The position numbers were made by a program, and so were the translations under genes. DNA of 64,000 nucleotides from Apiosordaria backusii (lineage: Eukaryota; Ascomycota; Sordariomycetes; Sordariales; Lasiosphaeriaceae): the NCBI GenBank assembly GCA_030549205.1, contig JAUKTV010000005.1, positions 2,356,001-2,420,000 of the forward strand, read 5' to 3'. Below the pieces are notes generated by a model. It made no database searches. It had not been told where the DNA came from and saw only the letters and a list, made by a program, of their open reading frames with translations. Positions 45,184 to 56,670 of this stretch are shown here, in pieces. Numbering within the stretch: the stretch's first letter is position 1; every line of letters begins with the position of its first letter.

Positions 45184-46359
45184 GAGCATGTATCAGGGAT
45201 GTATAACGCCATGTACTATTGATGTATCTTGCAACGACCAAATGTAACATATCGCCATTCCATGAAGACTTTTCAAGAAGCTTGTTGCTGTTGGAGCTTT
45301 GTTGTCATTTCAGTGATCAGTCTGCAGGCAGAGGGTCCAAGAGGCCCCGATAACTCTGGACGGACGTTAGATAAACGCTCAACAGGCCGTAGATGGAGGC
45401 ATGAGAGGCTCCAATCTGACAACTATTTTTATCTTTTTCAGATCATGTAATCGAGCCTAACCTCACTGGTTGTTGGTCGGCTCTTGGCAATGAGTTTCCA
45501 TTCCCTCGGGCCTGAATCGCGCATCATTGGGTTATGGCAAATCGCTGAGCTCGAAACGCAGCGCCGTTGCTTGCTTGCAGACAGCTACGTCATGGGCAAG
45601 CACGGGCTATTTGGATTGGTGGGGTGGAGGACCCTGTTCCTGATTCCCGCCACCTATGTATTTCTCCACTGAAATCCTGGGAATTGACAAGACTGCGGGG
45701 GATATCGTGAATAAACTTCAGCTCATGCCATTTTTGTCGAGTGTAGAGCTCGGAGGGTGTGGTTGGTAGTGCTGATCCCTACCTCTCTGGCGGGCAGAGA
45801 TATATTTATTTCTATTTACGCCACTCGAGGGCATGATTGGCGTGACACACACCATTTGAGTTACCGGGGTGAGATATGGCCTAAGAGCGCCAATCTCTGT
45901 GTTCAATACAAGCATTGACAATTGTTGAGCTTTTCCGGTGTTTTCTGTGGTGCGAGGCGGCCACCAGCCAACTCAAAAAAGCCCACTTTAGCCAGGTTTA
46001 GTCACCAAACGTGCGCATATTCAACTCGTGAGAGCTTCGGTGCCATCTACAGCAGTCTCTCTGTGACACCAAGCGTGGACACTACCCCACGTATTCCATA
46101 CACTTTCTTATCTTTCCGAGGACAATATCCAATCATACGACACGGATTTGGCAAGAAGCGATACCGGTGTCACTGGGACACCTGCTCAAGCGACACAAGC
46201 GCCAACGACTCCACTGGGTCCTCTCCTACTGCATCCTCAACCGTCACCCAAGGGTAGCATTCTACATCTCTTCTCGAATGCCCTCGGGAACCGTCTCTCC
46301 GGCTTTTAAAGTATTCTGCTCGGGTGTCGCCGGTCCGTGGCGTTGACAACATCCTCAAC
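45184..46359. other. Intergenic region, SCO1 to choline kinase
   Basis: About 1.2 kb on the plus strand. Frames at 45484-45672 and 45922-46257 lack domains. The last few hundred bases are CT- and CA-rich and probably form the leader of the choline kinase gene. Confidence 0.4.
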
Positions 46360-48792
46360 ATGTCCGCACCCTCTCCAGCTGCATCAGCTCAGCCACTGCG
46401 TTCGGCTCTTAAGAACGATAATGATGGCGAAGGATCCAAAACCCCGCCCTTGAGTGCACTGGCCAAAGGTTTGTTACTCACCTCATTGTTCATGGTTATT
46501 TGTTCTTCATAGCTCTGATTTTTCTTTGTTCTTTGTCACTTGTGATCCAATATTAACACTTCGCAGCTGTTCATATTGCTGAACCTGAGCCATCATCTCA
46601 CGATGAAGCCTCAGTCAAGAAGCAGTTTCCTGCAGGCATCGGCAGGAGACTGAGCGGACGCCCTCCAGTGTCCACCACACCATCCAGGTCTTCAACTCTC
46701 AGTCAAACCCCCAGTGTTGAAGTTACCAGCGAGCAGGAGCTTACTGCTTCCCCCGCACCCATCGAAGAGCCACAAAACACCGGGGTCGCCTCTTACCACC
46801 GCCATAGAATTGATCGCGTGAGCGAGAAGTTGGTAGCTCAGGTGGCTGAATGGCTCCACCGAGAAAAAACCAAGAAGGAGTCTAGAAAGACTCGGAAGCA
46901 TTTATCGCGCCGCAAGTCACCCTCCGAGACGCCGGAAGCTAGCCGTCCTCGTGCCGATTCCCTCGAGTCCGAGTCGAGTGAGGTGTCTCTTGATCGACTT
47001 CAGAGAATCATCGACGATAGTATGTCGGCTTTGGGGCTGAAGTCCGTCCCTCACCTGGGTCCTCGGCTGGGCAAGAAGCACCGTAAGAGGTCTAGCAGGA
47101 GCCTCAAGGGGGCAGCATCCTCGGACACGGAATTCTTCGACGGCGATGTTCTCGTCCCAAGCTGCGATGCATCCCTCGACAATTCAAAGACCATGAGCTA
47201 TACAGGAGGCAAGGCCGGTGCGGACGATAACGCTTCTATCTCTAGCCGCCGGGAGGAGAAGGAGAAGCAGGCCTGGATTGTTTTCAAAAATGAGATTATT
47301 CGCCTGGCGCATACGTTGAGGCTCAAAGGATGGAGGAGAGTGCCCCTCGATAGCGGAGAGCAAATCTCCGTTGAGCGACTCAGCGGTGCACTGACCAACG
47401 CTGTGTATGTGGTCTCCCCTCCCCCTGAATCGGCATTGCTTCCAGCCGAGGGCAAGAAGACGCCGGGCAAGGTACTGTTGAGAATCTACGGCCCTCAGGT
47501 AGAGCACCTCATCGACCGTGAAAACGAGTTGAGCGTGCTTAGAAGGCTGGCCAGGAAGAAGATTGGCCCTCGGCTGCTCGGCACCTTCCTCAATGGTCGA
47601 TTCGAGCAATATCTGAACGCGGCCGCGCTCACCTCGCAGAGCATGCGGGAGCCGGACACCTCCAGACAGATTGCTAAGCGCATGAGGGAGCTCCATGACG
47701 GTGTAGAGCTGCTTGATGAAGAAAAGGATCTCGGCCCCAGTGTGTGGAGAAATTGGGATAAGTGGCTCGCTCAAGTTGAGAAAACTGTTTTGTTTCTCGA
47801 CAGGCAGTACCACGACAGGCTGAACGATCTGGCGCGGACTTCAAGTGATAATTGGAAGAAAAGGGGTTATGTTTGCGGTGTGCAATGGCCGGTCTTCAAA
47901 GAGTTGGTTAGAAAGTACCGCAAGTTTCTCGATGACCAATATGGCGACCCAAAGAAGATCAGAGAGAAGCTTGTGTTTGCACACAATGATGTTTGTTACC
48001 CGCCCCTATGATATCTAGCGACCTTTACTGATGCTCGTTTTACAGACTCAATATGGCAACATTCTCCGTGTACGTCCGGATGATCAGAAGTCGCCCCTTC
48101 TCCAGCCTGCCAATGAGCATAAGCAACTTGTCGTTATCGACTTTGAATACGCTGGAGCCAACATTCCGGGCCTTGAGTTTGCCAATCATTTCTCCGAGTG
48201 GACATACGACTACCATGATGCGCGGTACCCTCATGCTTGTGACACCAGCAAGTATCCAACCATCGACCAGCAGCGTCGGTTTATTAGGGCATATGTCGAC
48301 CACAGGCCTAGATTCCCGTATATCGACTCCGGGAAAAGCACACCAGCCACGACACCTACAGGTGGGGTAGTTGGTTCAATACCCACAGCCGGTTCGACCA
48401 GCTCCATTGTCGATTTCATGCTTGATGCTCGTGTTCCCGCCGGTGGATGGAAGGAAGAAGAAAGAAAGCGCGAGGAGGCGACAGAGAAGCGGGTGAAGGA
48501 GCTCATGGAGGAGACCAAGCTTTGGCGCACAGCCAACAGCGCGCAGTGGGTTGCATGGGGTATTGTCCAGGCTAAGATTCCTGGGCTGAAGATTGCCCCA
48601 AATGGTGAAGAGGATGATGTGACGCCAACGGAGGAGGAGGAGACTGAGGATGATGCAGATGCATTTGACTACCTTGGATACACACAGTCGAGGGCCTACT
48701 TTTTCCTGGGAGACTGCGTCCAGCTTGGGTTGATTAAGCTGGAAGAGTTGCCAGAGGAAACTAGGGGGCGTGTTAAGCTCGTTGAATTTTGA
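46360..48792 (+). CDS. Choline kinase (choline/ethanolamine kinase family)
   Basis: Phosphorylates choline with ATP in the first step of the CDP-choline (Kennedy) route to phosphatidylcholine; cytosolic. Three exons: 46360-46468, 46567-47990 and 48046-48792, giving 759 residues. The second intron splits the Brenner motif, and the join restores FAHNDTQYGNILRV with the catalytic Asp at about residue 511. The following motif VVIDFEYAGANIPGLEFANHFSEW is the choline-kinase signature. An ATP-binding region with VLLRIYGPQVEHLIDRENEL precedes it. The N-terminal 270 residues are a long extension rich in Ser, Arg, Lys and Glu, with a basic helical part (REKTKKESRKTRKHLSRRK), probably regulatory. An acidic insert (EEEETEDDADAFD) lies near the C-terminus. 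Ethanolamine kinase is the alternative, but the size and extension fit fungal choline kinase. Confidence 0.92.
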
Positions 48793-49238
48793 GCGAGAAT
48801 GGGAGGGTTGTTGTATTAACTATCATCAGCCATGGTTTGGGGGGTTTCCAGGTCAAGGAGTTCGAGGGGTGGTTGCCTAGATTTCTACACCTATGATACC
48901 AGTACTTCGTAGTGATACCAATATTATCAGTTCAACCTGTTCCGACTCAGTATTTCGCGTTTTGTCGGTGTTGGTCTCGTGGCACCTATCACCGTTATCA
49001 GCTGGAGTCCATGTGATCAATGATAGCGGTGACAGCGCCAAGATCTGCAGGCCAAAGAGGATCTCTCTTTTCAAGGGGGCCTTGCATAAGCCCGAGCGTT
49101 GACAGGTCCCGCCACTAGCCGGAGCTTCTTCCTGACAACCAACGCGCTGACATCCAACAGTCAACCATGCGCGAACTGGCATTGATGAACTGAAGATCGA
49201 AACAACACTCAACGTAGACGGCAAAAGGCACAGACATC
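48793..49238. other. Intergenic region, choline kinase to metallophosphatase
   Basis: About 446 nt on the plus strand with no gene; it contains the 3' end of the kinase gene and the promoter of the next gene. Confidence 0.4.
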
Positions 49239-51077
49239 ATGGGCCTGAGAAAAGCCGTCATCGGCAGCGTCCTCGCAGCGCTTGCCGCGAAGCCTGCGAC
49301 CGCGGCGCAACCCAGAGCAGCGGAGCCGATCCCGGCCCCGATGCGAGACCTCGTCTGGGGCAAACTCAACTTCCTGCACACGACCGACACCCACGGGTGG
49401 CATGCGGGCCACCTGCAAGAGTCGCAGTACTCTGCCGACTGGGGAGATTATGTTTCGTTTGCCGAGCACATGCGAAAGAAGGCTGACGACAACGGCGTTG
49501 ACTTGCTTCTAGTCGACACCGGCGATCGGGTCGAGGGGAACGGGTTGTACGACGCCTCGAGCCCCAAAGGCAAGTACTACTACGATATTTACCGCGAGCA
49601 AGACGTCGATATTATCTGTACCGGCAACCACGAGCTGTATATCGCCTCGACGGCCGATCGGGAGCACGAGTACACGGTGCCGAATTTTAAGGGGAAGTAT
49701 ATTGCTTCGAATCTGGATTATATACTTCCCGGGACCGGGGAGAGGGTGCCGATGGCGCAGCGGTACAGGAAGTTTAAAACAAAAAACCAGGGGCTGGAGG
49801 TGGTTGCGTTTGGGTTCTTGTTTGACTTTACGGGGAATGCGAATAATACTGTTGTTCAGCCGGTTCGGGAGACGATTAGAGAGAAGTGGTTTCAGAGGGC
49901 GATTAGGGAAACGGCGGATGTTTTTGTGGTGATTGGGCATGTGGGGGTGCAGATGCAGGAGTTTAAGGATGTTTTTGCTGCGATACGGAGGCAGAATTGG
50001 CACACGCCGGTTTTGTTCTTTGGGGGGCATGTGCATGTGAGGGATGCGACGGCGTATGATTCGAGGTCGTTTGCGATGGCGAGTGGGAGGTATTTTGAGA
50101 CGATTGGGTGGATGAGTGTTGATGGTGTGCTCAAGAGGAGTGAGGAGGAGGAGGGGGGTGGGGGGGAGAGGGGGTTGGCTTTCCACCGGAGGTATATTGA
50201 TAATAACCTGTTTGGGTTGTATCACCATAGTGGTCTGAACTCGACTACGTTTCATACTGAGCATGGGCGGAATGTTACGTCTAGTATTGCTCGGGCGAGG
50301 AAGGAACTGGATCTGGATTACACGTTTGGTTGCGCGCCGAAGAATTACTGGATGACGAGATCACCATACCCGGGGCCGGACAGTATCTACACCTTGCTTG
50401 AGGAGGAGGTGATTCCGGATGTTGCGGTCAACCCCGAGCGCAAAGATATTCCTCGGTTGGTGATCGCCAATACTGGCGCGATCAGATTTGACATCTTCAA
50501 GGGGGCTTTCACCAGGGACTCGACATATATCACCTCCCCCTTCCTCAGCGTTCTGCGCTACATCCCGGATGTGCCCTACTTCGCAGCAAAGAAAGTCATC
50601 AAACTTCTCAATAACGCCGGGAAGATCATGGCCGATGCTCACATGGACAATGAGTTCATGGCAATTCCTGAGAAGCTCGCTATCAAAGAGTCTATCATCT
50701 ACGATACCCCTGTCAGTCCTTTCTCTGGAGAGGGCGCCCAGAAGCCAATGGGGCAGAACGGGCATAAGGAGCCTTATCTTGTTGAGGGGTACACCACCCG
50801 AGATGACATTGGTGATGATGGAGACGATGCAGTTCACTCGAGGATCAACTTTTACGTTGTCCCCAACTGCATCCAGAGCGAGCTGTCGTTCCCGGAAGAG
50901 GGCGAGCCGGAGACGGTTGATTTGGTGTTTTTCGACTTTATTCATCCTTGGGTGCTGATGGCGTTGAAGTTTAGCGGTGCGGTGTATACTGACAAGGACG
51001 TGAGTCTGTATGTGGAGGGGACGTTTACGGAGCTTATGGCTGGGTGGATCAAGGAGAATTGGCCGGCGAAGTGTTGA
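49239..51077 (+). CDS. 5'-nucleotidase/calcineurin-like metallophosphatase, probably secreted
   Basis: Two-metal phosphoesterase of the 5'-nucleotidase group resembling yeast YHR202W; the substrate is unproven. One exon of 612 residues. A weak signal peptide or anchor occupies residues 1-22 (MGLRKAVIGSVLAALAAKPA). The metal-ligand motifs come in family order: LHTTDTHGW with Asp50 and His52, LLVDTGDRVEGN, CTGNHEL, VVIGHVG and FFGGHVHVRD. The C-terminal 5'-nucleotidase domain carries IANTGAIRFDIFKG and SPFLSVLRYIPDVPYF. A Glu/Gly-rich loop (about residues 303-311) interrupts the N-terminal domain. Codon style switches from C-ending to G/T-ending near 49690, back near 50480, and again near 50920. 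The adjoining 3' gap is shared with the convergent ISY1 gene. Confidence 0.88.
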   Translation: MGLRKAVIGSVLAALAAKPATAAQPRAAEPIPAPMRDLVWGKLNFLHTTDTHGWHAGHLQESQYSADWGDYVSFAEHMRKKADDNGVDLLLVDTGDRVEGNGLYDASSPKGKYYYDIYREQDVDIICTGNHELYIASTADREHEYTVPNFKGKYIASNLDYILPGTGERVPMAQRYRKFKTKNQGLEVVAFGFLFDFTGNANNTVVQPVRETIREKWFQRAIRETADVFVVIGHVGVQMQEFKDVFAAIRRQNWHTPVLFFGGHVHVRDATAYDSRSFAMASGRYFETIGWMSVDGVLKRSEEEEGGGGERGLAFHRRYIDNNLFGLYHHSGLNSTTFHTEHGRNVTSSIARARKELDLDYTFGCAPKNYWMTRSPYPGPDSIYTLLEEEVIPDVAVNPERKDIPRLVIANTGAIRFDIFKGAFTRDSTYITSPFLSVLRYIPDVPYFAAKKVIKLLNNAGKIMADAHMDNEFMAIPEKLAIKESIIYDTPVSPFSGEGAQKPMGQNGHKEPYLVEGYTTRDDIGDDGDDAVHSRINFYVVPNCIQSELSFPEEGEPETVDLVFFDFIHPWVLMALKFSGAVYTDKDVSLYVEGTFTELMAGWIKENWPAKC

Positions 51078-51419
51078 TTTTTATTCATGAGTATAAGGGA
51101 TATGAACATGCAAGGCGTTTGTTAGGGGCATCGGGGACATACGGCATGAGTTTTTGACGTTCTTGGGGCCACAATACTGTATGGTATAGCCGAGGCATAC
51201 ATTTTTTGGGAGTTTCTTTGCTTTGTTCACATAATGATTGGTGGTGTGGTATATACAAGTACACCTAAAGAAGTTGATATATAGAAATTTTGAAAGTCAT
51301 CTCAGCAAAGCAAGCCCTCATTGCCTTTTCCCTTTGCGCCCCCGAACGCCAAACATGTCCCGTGGAAATGTCGTAATACAAGAATCATCCCTCAACCCGG
51401 GTCCTCAATCTCCATTTTC
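51078..51419. other. Convergent 3' region, metallophosphatase / ISY1
   Basis: 342 nt between two convergent genes; AT-rich, with no gene seen. Confidence 0.4.
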
Positions 51420-52228
51420 TTACTGTAATTGATCCAACAACCTTGCCCTCCTCCTGTCGATAAGTTCCTGCTGCACCTCATCCAGCGTAGGCAACTCCCA
51501 CACCCTCCCATCCCCTACATATCCCGGCAACGGCTCCCACCCCGGCGGCGTCTCTTTACTCCCAGCCTTGGCCAGCGCCTCAAACGCCTCCGTCTCCTTC
51601 AACTTTTCATACTCCAACAACAACTCATCCTCCTCCCCCGGCGCATACCCATAATACCCCGCATCCACCAGCCTCCTGTTCAAATCCGTTCTCTCCTCTA
51701 GTGGCTTCTCATCCTCCTCCCTCCTCTTCGCCGCCGCCTCAAAAAGCTCCTTTACCCCCGGCAGCTCTTTTGCTCTGCCAAAATACCGGTAGCCCTTCCC
51801 ACCCCCCTGTATTTCCCGTCCAGCCTCATCATACACCTTCCCCCCACCCCTCATGTAGTTTGGTCCGCCAAGGTTTTTAATTTGGATCTCCCACATGTGC
51901 TTTTCGCGCATGAGCTTGTTGATCTCATCGTTGAGGTCGCGGATCTGGTAGTCGGAGAGGGAGATGTCTTGGATGCGGGAGACCTTGCGGGAGATTTCTT
52001 TGAGGACCTGGCCGCGCCACTTCTCGCAGGAGGGGATGGAGGTTTGTTCTGTTATTGCGCGGGGGCGGCGGGTGCGGCCGGCGTCGATGATGCCGAGGTC
52101 TGCGGCTTGGGCTTCGCGGAAGCGGAAGAGCATGGATTGGGCTTTTTCGGAGTTGCGCGCCTGGAGGTGTCATGTCTGGGGTTAGCATATGCTGTTGTGG
52201 GATGTATGAATGGGGGATAACTGACCAT
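51420..52228 (-). CDS. ISY1: Pre-mRNA-splicing factor Isy1
   Basis: Component of the NineTeen-associated/activated spliceosome that stabilises the first-step active site. Exon 1 contributes only the start codon ATG (52228-52226). A 65-nt intron with donor GTCAGT, branch GCTAAC and acceptor CCAG follows, then exon 2 (52160-51420) begins GCG CGC AAC, giving MARNSEKAQSMLFRFREAQA. The product is 247 residues. The conserved N-terminal helix bundle includes PSCEKWRGQVLKEISRKVSR, and the middle has the loop LGGPNYMRGGGKVYDEAG and GKGYRYFGRAKELPGVKELF. The C-terminus ends ELIDRRRARLLDQL. Without the tiny exon the frame would lack a start until residue 11. Length is close to family size, somewhat shorter than human ISY1. 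Confidence 0.93.
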
Positions 52229-54273
52229 TTTGGAGGATTGGCCTGGTTAGGACTTGGGGTATGTGGTGTGGGAAAGGTTGAGAAAGCGACCCTCGAGATT
52301 TGGTCGTGGTGGTGTTGGTGGGTGTCGCTGATATTCAAGATCGCGCGCGCACAACGGCCAGCCTGATGGGGAAATTCACAGCCTTATGGATGGAGGTTGG
52401 TTTTAGAGAGCCTACTTTAGCGTGGTTGTGGCGCTGTGGTACTGTGGCTCGAGCGCCGTTGGGGGGCTGCTGCTTGGGCGGGGCAATTAAGGTACTTCAT
52501 CTTTTGGCGCGTCTTCAGCGCGTTTTCATTTCTCCTTTCAACTCTTCCAACGATCTAATTCTGGTTCTTCACATCAACCAGTCAGTCTCTCGAACAATGA
52601 TCGCGGCCTGTCATATCTCATCAAATCTGAGATTCAAGATTCAATGGCATCTGCCATTCGTTCGTTCCTTACTTCTTTTAGTTGGAATATTCATCCGGCA
52701 CTGAGGTTGTCGCTATCTCGTTGCGAAGCTATCCGGCGACTTCCACCAGGCTGAACATTACTCGCAGTTACCTCTGGCGCAACCTCCGAATCTCGTTATT
52801 TTGGAATCTCGACAGTCTATTTCGATTTCACATTGAAACGACCTTATTTTCGGCTTCATCAAATCAGCAGAGAATATCAAGTGATGTCCAGCGGCCTAGC
52901 TACTATGCCTTTACACCTTTCAAACGAGAGCATCCTCATCTCAAATCCTGCCATGAAGAAAGATCAGGGACGAGCTAACCCGACCTTCCGACTCATCCAG
53001 CCCTTACTAGAGGGCTTGGGAGAGCATGAATGATCAAGAACGGATATCTGAGCAGCCCTACACCTACACCCATTTCATATGGCACGCACCACCCTTTCTC
53101 ACTTCTTCCCTTCTCTTTCTTTTGCATCTACACCCCTTTGAGAAACCCAGGGGTGAGGTTCCCCCCTGACCGCTATGACGACAAATAGCAATATCCAGAG
53201 GTGCGCCGGTATCGACTTTTGAGTTTCTGAAAAGAAGCAATCAGGAGATATGTCAGCGCTGCACCAGTGACGGTCACAAAAGTAGTTTTCAATCGGAGCG
53301 GCGAGCAGTAATATGCTTGGTTTTTGAGGGCTGAGGGAGAAAATCTGGTGCGAGAGAGGGAACGTGGTCACTAGAAGGAGATCGAATCGTTTTGCTTCCA
53401 GTGTTCACTGAACATATTGCCCTCCCTTCCCATTGACAAGGTCATGTGGGAAGGAGCGGATGGAAGATACAAACTCCACCATTCCAAATAAACCTTTCTT
53501 GCGTTTTGACAAAGCAGCCGGGAGGCAAAAGATCTGAGGAGAAAAGAGCTCAGAATATTTGTGCCTTCCTGGAGAAGGAGATGGCCACCTCACGTACCAC
53601 GGTGACAAATTAACCTCTTATCTCTTTTAGTCGTTTCCTACAAAATGCAAAGTCGCTGCAAAAAGAATAAGTATTCTTTTCGGTTTCTTGCAGGGAGGGG
53701 GAATGGGGGGGGGCAATGGAATAACAAAACAGACCAAAACCAAAACGTATGTGTCCGGTGATGACCAAAGGTATCCAAAAAGCCAAATTTGCAGGCAGCC
53801 GACGCTTTTTTCACTTGTCTCTCAGGAGCGTGAATTTGTCGGGTTGTCAGTGGGAACAGAAGAGAGCTAATCTGAGGGCACTTATACGTTTTGGTTTGGT
53901 TTGGTTTGGTTTGGTTCTATGAGAATACAAACTGCTGGTAGTTGGGGCCTCAAGTGAGACCAGAGGTTGAATGACATATGTCAAGAAGTTTGCATTATGG
54001 TTGGGAATAAGACTCGAGTGCACCCTCAGCACTGGGATTATGGAGTTTATGTAGAGATCATTAGGCATAAAATCGACATGGAGCAAAAGTTTTCTGTTCA
54101 TTCCGATATATTTTCAAAAAACCTAGACGTGACGCCCTGCCAATGAATCTTTTTGTATGCTTCCACGCAAAAAAAAATTTATTCACAATTGTACATAAGA
54201 TAATTCAAATAAAAACCCAAAAAAATCCTTTCTTTTTTTTTCATCATCCCTTCCATTACATACATGTCCCAAT
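52229..54273. other. Gene-poor region between ISY1 and WBP1
   Basis: About 2 kb. Short frames at 52682-53033 (plus) and 53099-53608 (minus) have no domain. A TTTGG tandem repeat is listed separately. T-rich sequence close to 54180-54240 belongs to the 3' flank of WBP1. Confidence 0.4.
53890..53914 (+). repeat. TTTGG pentanucleotide tandem, five copies
   Basis: Five perfect TTTGG units in an otherwise ordinary intergenic stretch. The unit differs from the fungal telomere repeat TTAGGG. Confidence 0.9.
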
Positions 54274-55891
54274 CTAATTCGTCTTCTTGCTCCCCACCTT
54301 GTTCTTCTTGTCGGTAGGAGGAGCACTATACATCCACAAAGCAACAAACACCACCCACCCCGTAACCGTCGCACCAAGACCCGCAATCCAAGGCCAAGCA
54401 CCGCTAATGACAAAGCTGCGAGGCCACTCGTCGTGGGCCATGTGCCTGACAGAAACGGTGGTCTTCTCCTCAATGTTGGTGAAAAAGGGGCGCTTGTAGT
54501 CAACCTTGAAGTTGAAGATGCCGTGCTGATCGGGCAGCTTGAAGCTGACGGTGTAGACCGAGGCTTCGGGGGTGGATTGAGACTTGTCGAGGGACAAGGG
54601 GAGGCGGTGGAAGGGGGAGAGCATGGAGAACTCGAGCTGGAGGACGTCGTTGGCGGGGAGGGAGAAGGCGGACCACTTGTCGTAGGCGTATTCCGAGAGG
54701 GAGATGGTGTAGGTCTGTCACTTTGTTAACACCGCTGATACTTAAAAGGGTAGGAAGGGGGGAGTACATACAACATCATTCTTCACCCTGTAGATGTGGG
54801 GATTGCTCTCGTTGACGGCGGTGACCTCGTTGAGGTGGTGCTCGATCCAGTTCACCCTCAAGACTCCCAGCTCCTGGAAGGCCCAGGCGGAGACGCGCTT
54901 GGCGAACTCGCGGTTGAAGGTCTTGACGGGTTTACCGCCGTTGGGGGTGGCGACCTCGGCGAGGAACCACTTGTCTTGGAGCATCTCTGCTGATCCGAGG
55001 AGGACAAGGCGGGCAGAGTTGATGGCTTGGAAGGCGGTGACGAGGGAGAGTTGCTGACCAGCGGCGAAGAGATCCGAGGCATCGAGAACCTCGGATTGTT
55101 CCTTGGGGTTATAGGAGTAGGCTGTATTGGGAGCGCGGAGGATGGGAGTCAATTGCTCGCGAGGGCCGAGGACGGCACCGACGCCGTGGGGGAAGGCGAG
55201 GAGGGCGTCTTTGGGGGCGCCGGCGGAGAAGAGGGGGGAGATGTCATTGCGAACTGGGACGGGAGGTGGGAGGGCGAGGACATCGTGGGTTTCGGGGGCG
55301 GAGAGGGTATCGTAGGAGAAGTGGTCGACTACGAGCCCGGTGCGTTCTGTGGGGAGGGTGATGTCGAGCTCGGCGAGGAGGGAGACGAGGGAGTTGGGGG
55401 TTGTGGTGGAGGAGGAGAGGGTTTGGAGGATGTTGCCCTTTGCGTTGAGGAAGTTGACGAGGATTTGGGGGGTCAGATTAGGTCCGAGGCCTGAGAGCGT
55501 GCGGAGTTAGCAATTGGGATTGTTTGAAGGAAAAGAAGGTATGGTGCACCCTTTGTCTTGGTTGGGAAGAAGATGACATGATCGTAGGCTCGTTCGCCGA
55601 GGTGGAAGAGGGCGAGGGACTCGCTCTTGGGTGTTTCGTATGTGATTTGGAATCCTCTGCCTGTAGTTCGTGCCAATTGATCAGCATTCCAGCTCCATAT
55701 CCCATCCCCAAGCCCATTTGTCACAACCTACTCTCTAAATCCCCCAAAAACTTGCTATAGTTCTCCTTCTCGCCCACATCGTCCAAGATGGCCAGCAACC
55801 GGTTGCCAGTGGTGCTAACAGCCGACACCAGCGCGGCCCCCCAACATAGCAGGAAGGCAAATAACGAAAGGAGCGGCGATGACCGTAGCAT
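54274..55891 (-). CDS. WBP1: Oligosaccharyltransferase subunit Wbp1 (OST48)
   Basis: ER-membrane subunit of the oligosaccharyltransferase that moves the glycan from dolichol to Asn on nascent proteins. Four exons: 55891-55732, 55660-55550, 55490-54772 and 54714-54274, giving 476 residues. A cleavable signal peptide covers about residues 1-25 (LLSLFAFLLCWGAALVSA). The luminal GIFT-like domain follows (NRLLAILDD, LESRGFQITYE, HVIFFPTKTKGLGPNLTP) and is rebuilt exactly by the splices. The middle shows NSARLVLLGSAEML and EHHLNEVTAVNE. A single C-terminal membrane helix (ISGAWPWIAGLGATVTGWVV) is followed by a short cytosolic tail with a Lys-rich end (KKNKVGSKKTN). OST48-type subunits usually carry a di-lysine-like retrieval signal; here the Lys pair is four residues from the end. 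Confidence 0.93.
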
Positions 55892-56368
55892 CTTGGGCGG
55901 TCTGTGATGGGTAGCAGGAAAGCTGTGTATTTCCCTACTCCTATCAAAAAGTGTCGACTATGTTGAAGTTTATGCCACAGCGCGCGCAGCTAATAATCAC
56001 CATTCAGCATACGTAGCCTTGCCAAGCACCCCTGCTCCAGCTTGCCCGTTCATGCGACCCACTCTCAAACATTTTAGACTGCGGGGCCCCTGCTCTCTCT
56101 CTCACTCTCCCACTGCCCAGCCCAAGCTCGAATTACCCGCAGTTTCACCGTCCAACCCGCCGCCGCAGCCTCCCCCAACCTATCGCAATCAAGTCAATTG
56201 AAGCTCCCACACCCGAGACCTGAGCAGCCCACCCACCCCAGCAGCTTCAAAGCTCCAGGTCGAGCCCCAAACCCGTACGTTTCCCTCACCACCTCACAAC
56301 CACCCGTTGCAATTGATTGACTGACTGACAAGGAGGGAGAGCCAGAGAAAGACAAAACAAAAACAAAA
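55892..56368. promoter_or_regulatory. Divergent promoter region, WBP1 / complex I 9.5 kDa
   Basis: 477 nt between divergent start codons. It is C-rich on the plus strand toward the complex I gene and ends in an A-rich leader (CAAAACAAAAACAAAA) just before its ATG. No TATA box was recognised. Confidence 0.45.
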
Positions 56369-56670
56369 ATGCCCGGCGTAACCCCCCGCTTCTGGGCCGC
56401 CCCCCTCAAATACTGCCGCTGGGCAGCCCGCGAGCGCCCTTCCCTCTTCTGGTCCTGCGTCGTCGCCGGCTTAGGCCCCGTGCACCTCATCGTCGTCCCC
56501 CCCATCCGCAGGGCGTTGGGCGACTATGACGCGGCTCAGGTTCCTATGACTTATCCTGGTTTGTTCCACCACCACCTCTTCCGGGTAGTACAATTATGCT
56601 GATAGGGGGTTGTTAAGTGCCGACTACGCCAAGGAAGAAGTTGACTGGGTATGGCGATGAGACAGAGTAA
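56369..56670 (+). CDS. nuo9.5: NADH:ubiquinone oxidoreductase 9.5 kDa subunit
   Basis: Small single-helix accessory subunit of mitochondrial complex I known from Neurospora and other fungi (related to mammalian NDUFA3). Two exons, 56369-56558 and 56618-56670, give 80 residues. The N-terminus reads TPRFWAAPLKYCRWAARERP, typical of the family, followed by one membrane helix (SLFWSCVVAGLGPVHLIVVPP). After the helix come RRALGDYDAAQVPMTYPVP and TPRKKLTGYGDE, which complete the family pattern across the 59-nt intron. It is the second complex I subunit in this window (see 2023-2541), but the two genes lie 54 kb apart. Confidence 0.88.

Noticed and set aside
53890..53914. TTTGG repeats as an internal telomere tract
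   Set aside because: The unit differs from TTAGGG, and only five copies are present.
613..56670. A mitochondrial gene cluster (pyruvate carrier, two complex I subunits, Sco1, HAD protein)
   Set aside because: These genes are spread over 56 kb with unrelated genes between them; mitochondrial genes are common, so chance explains it.
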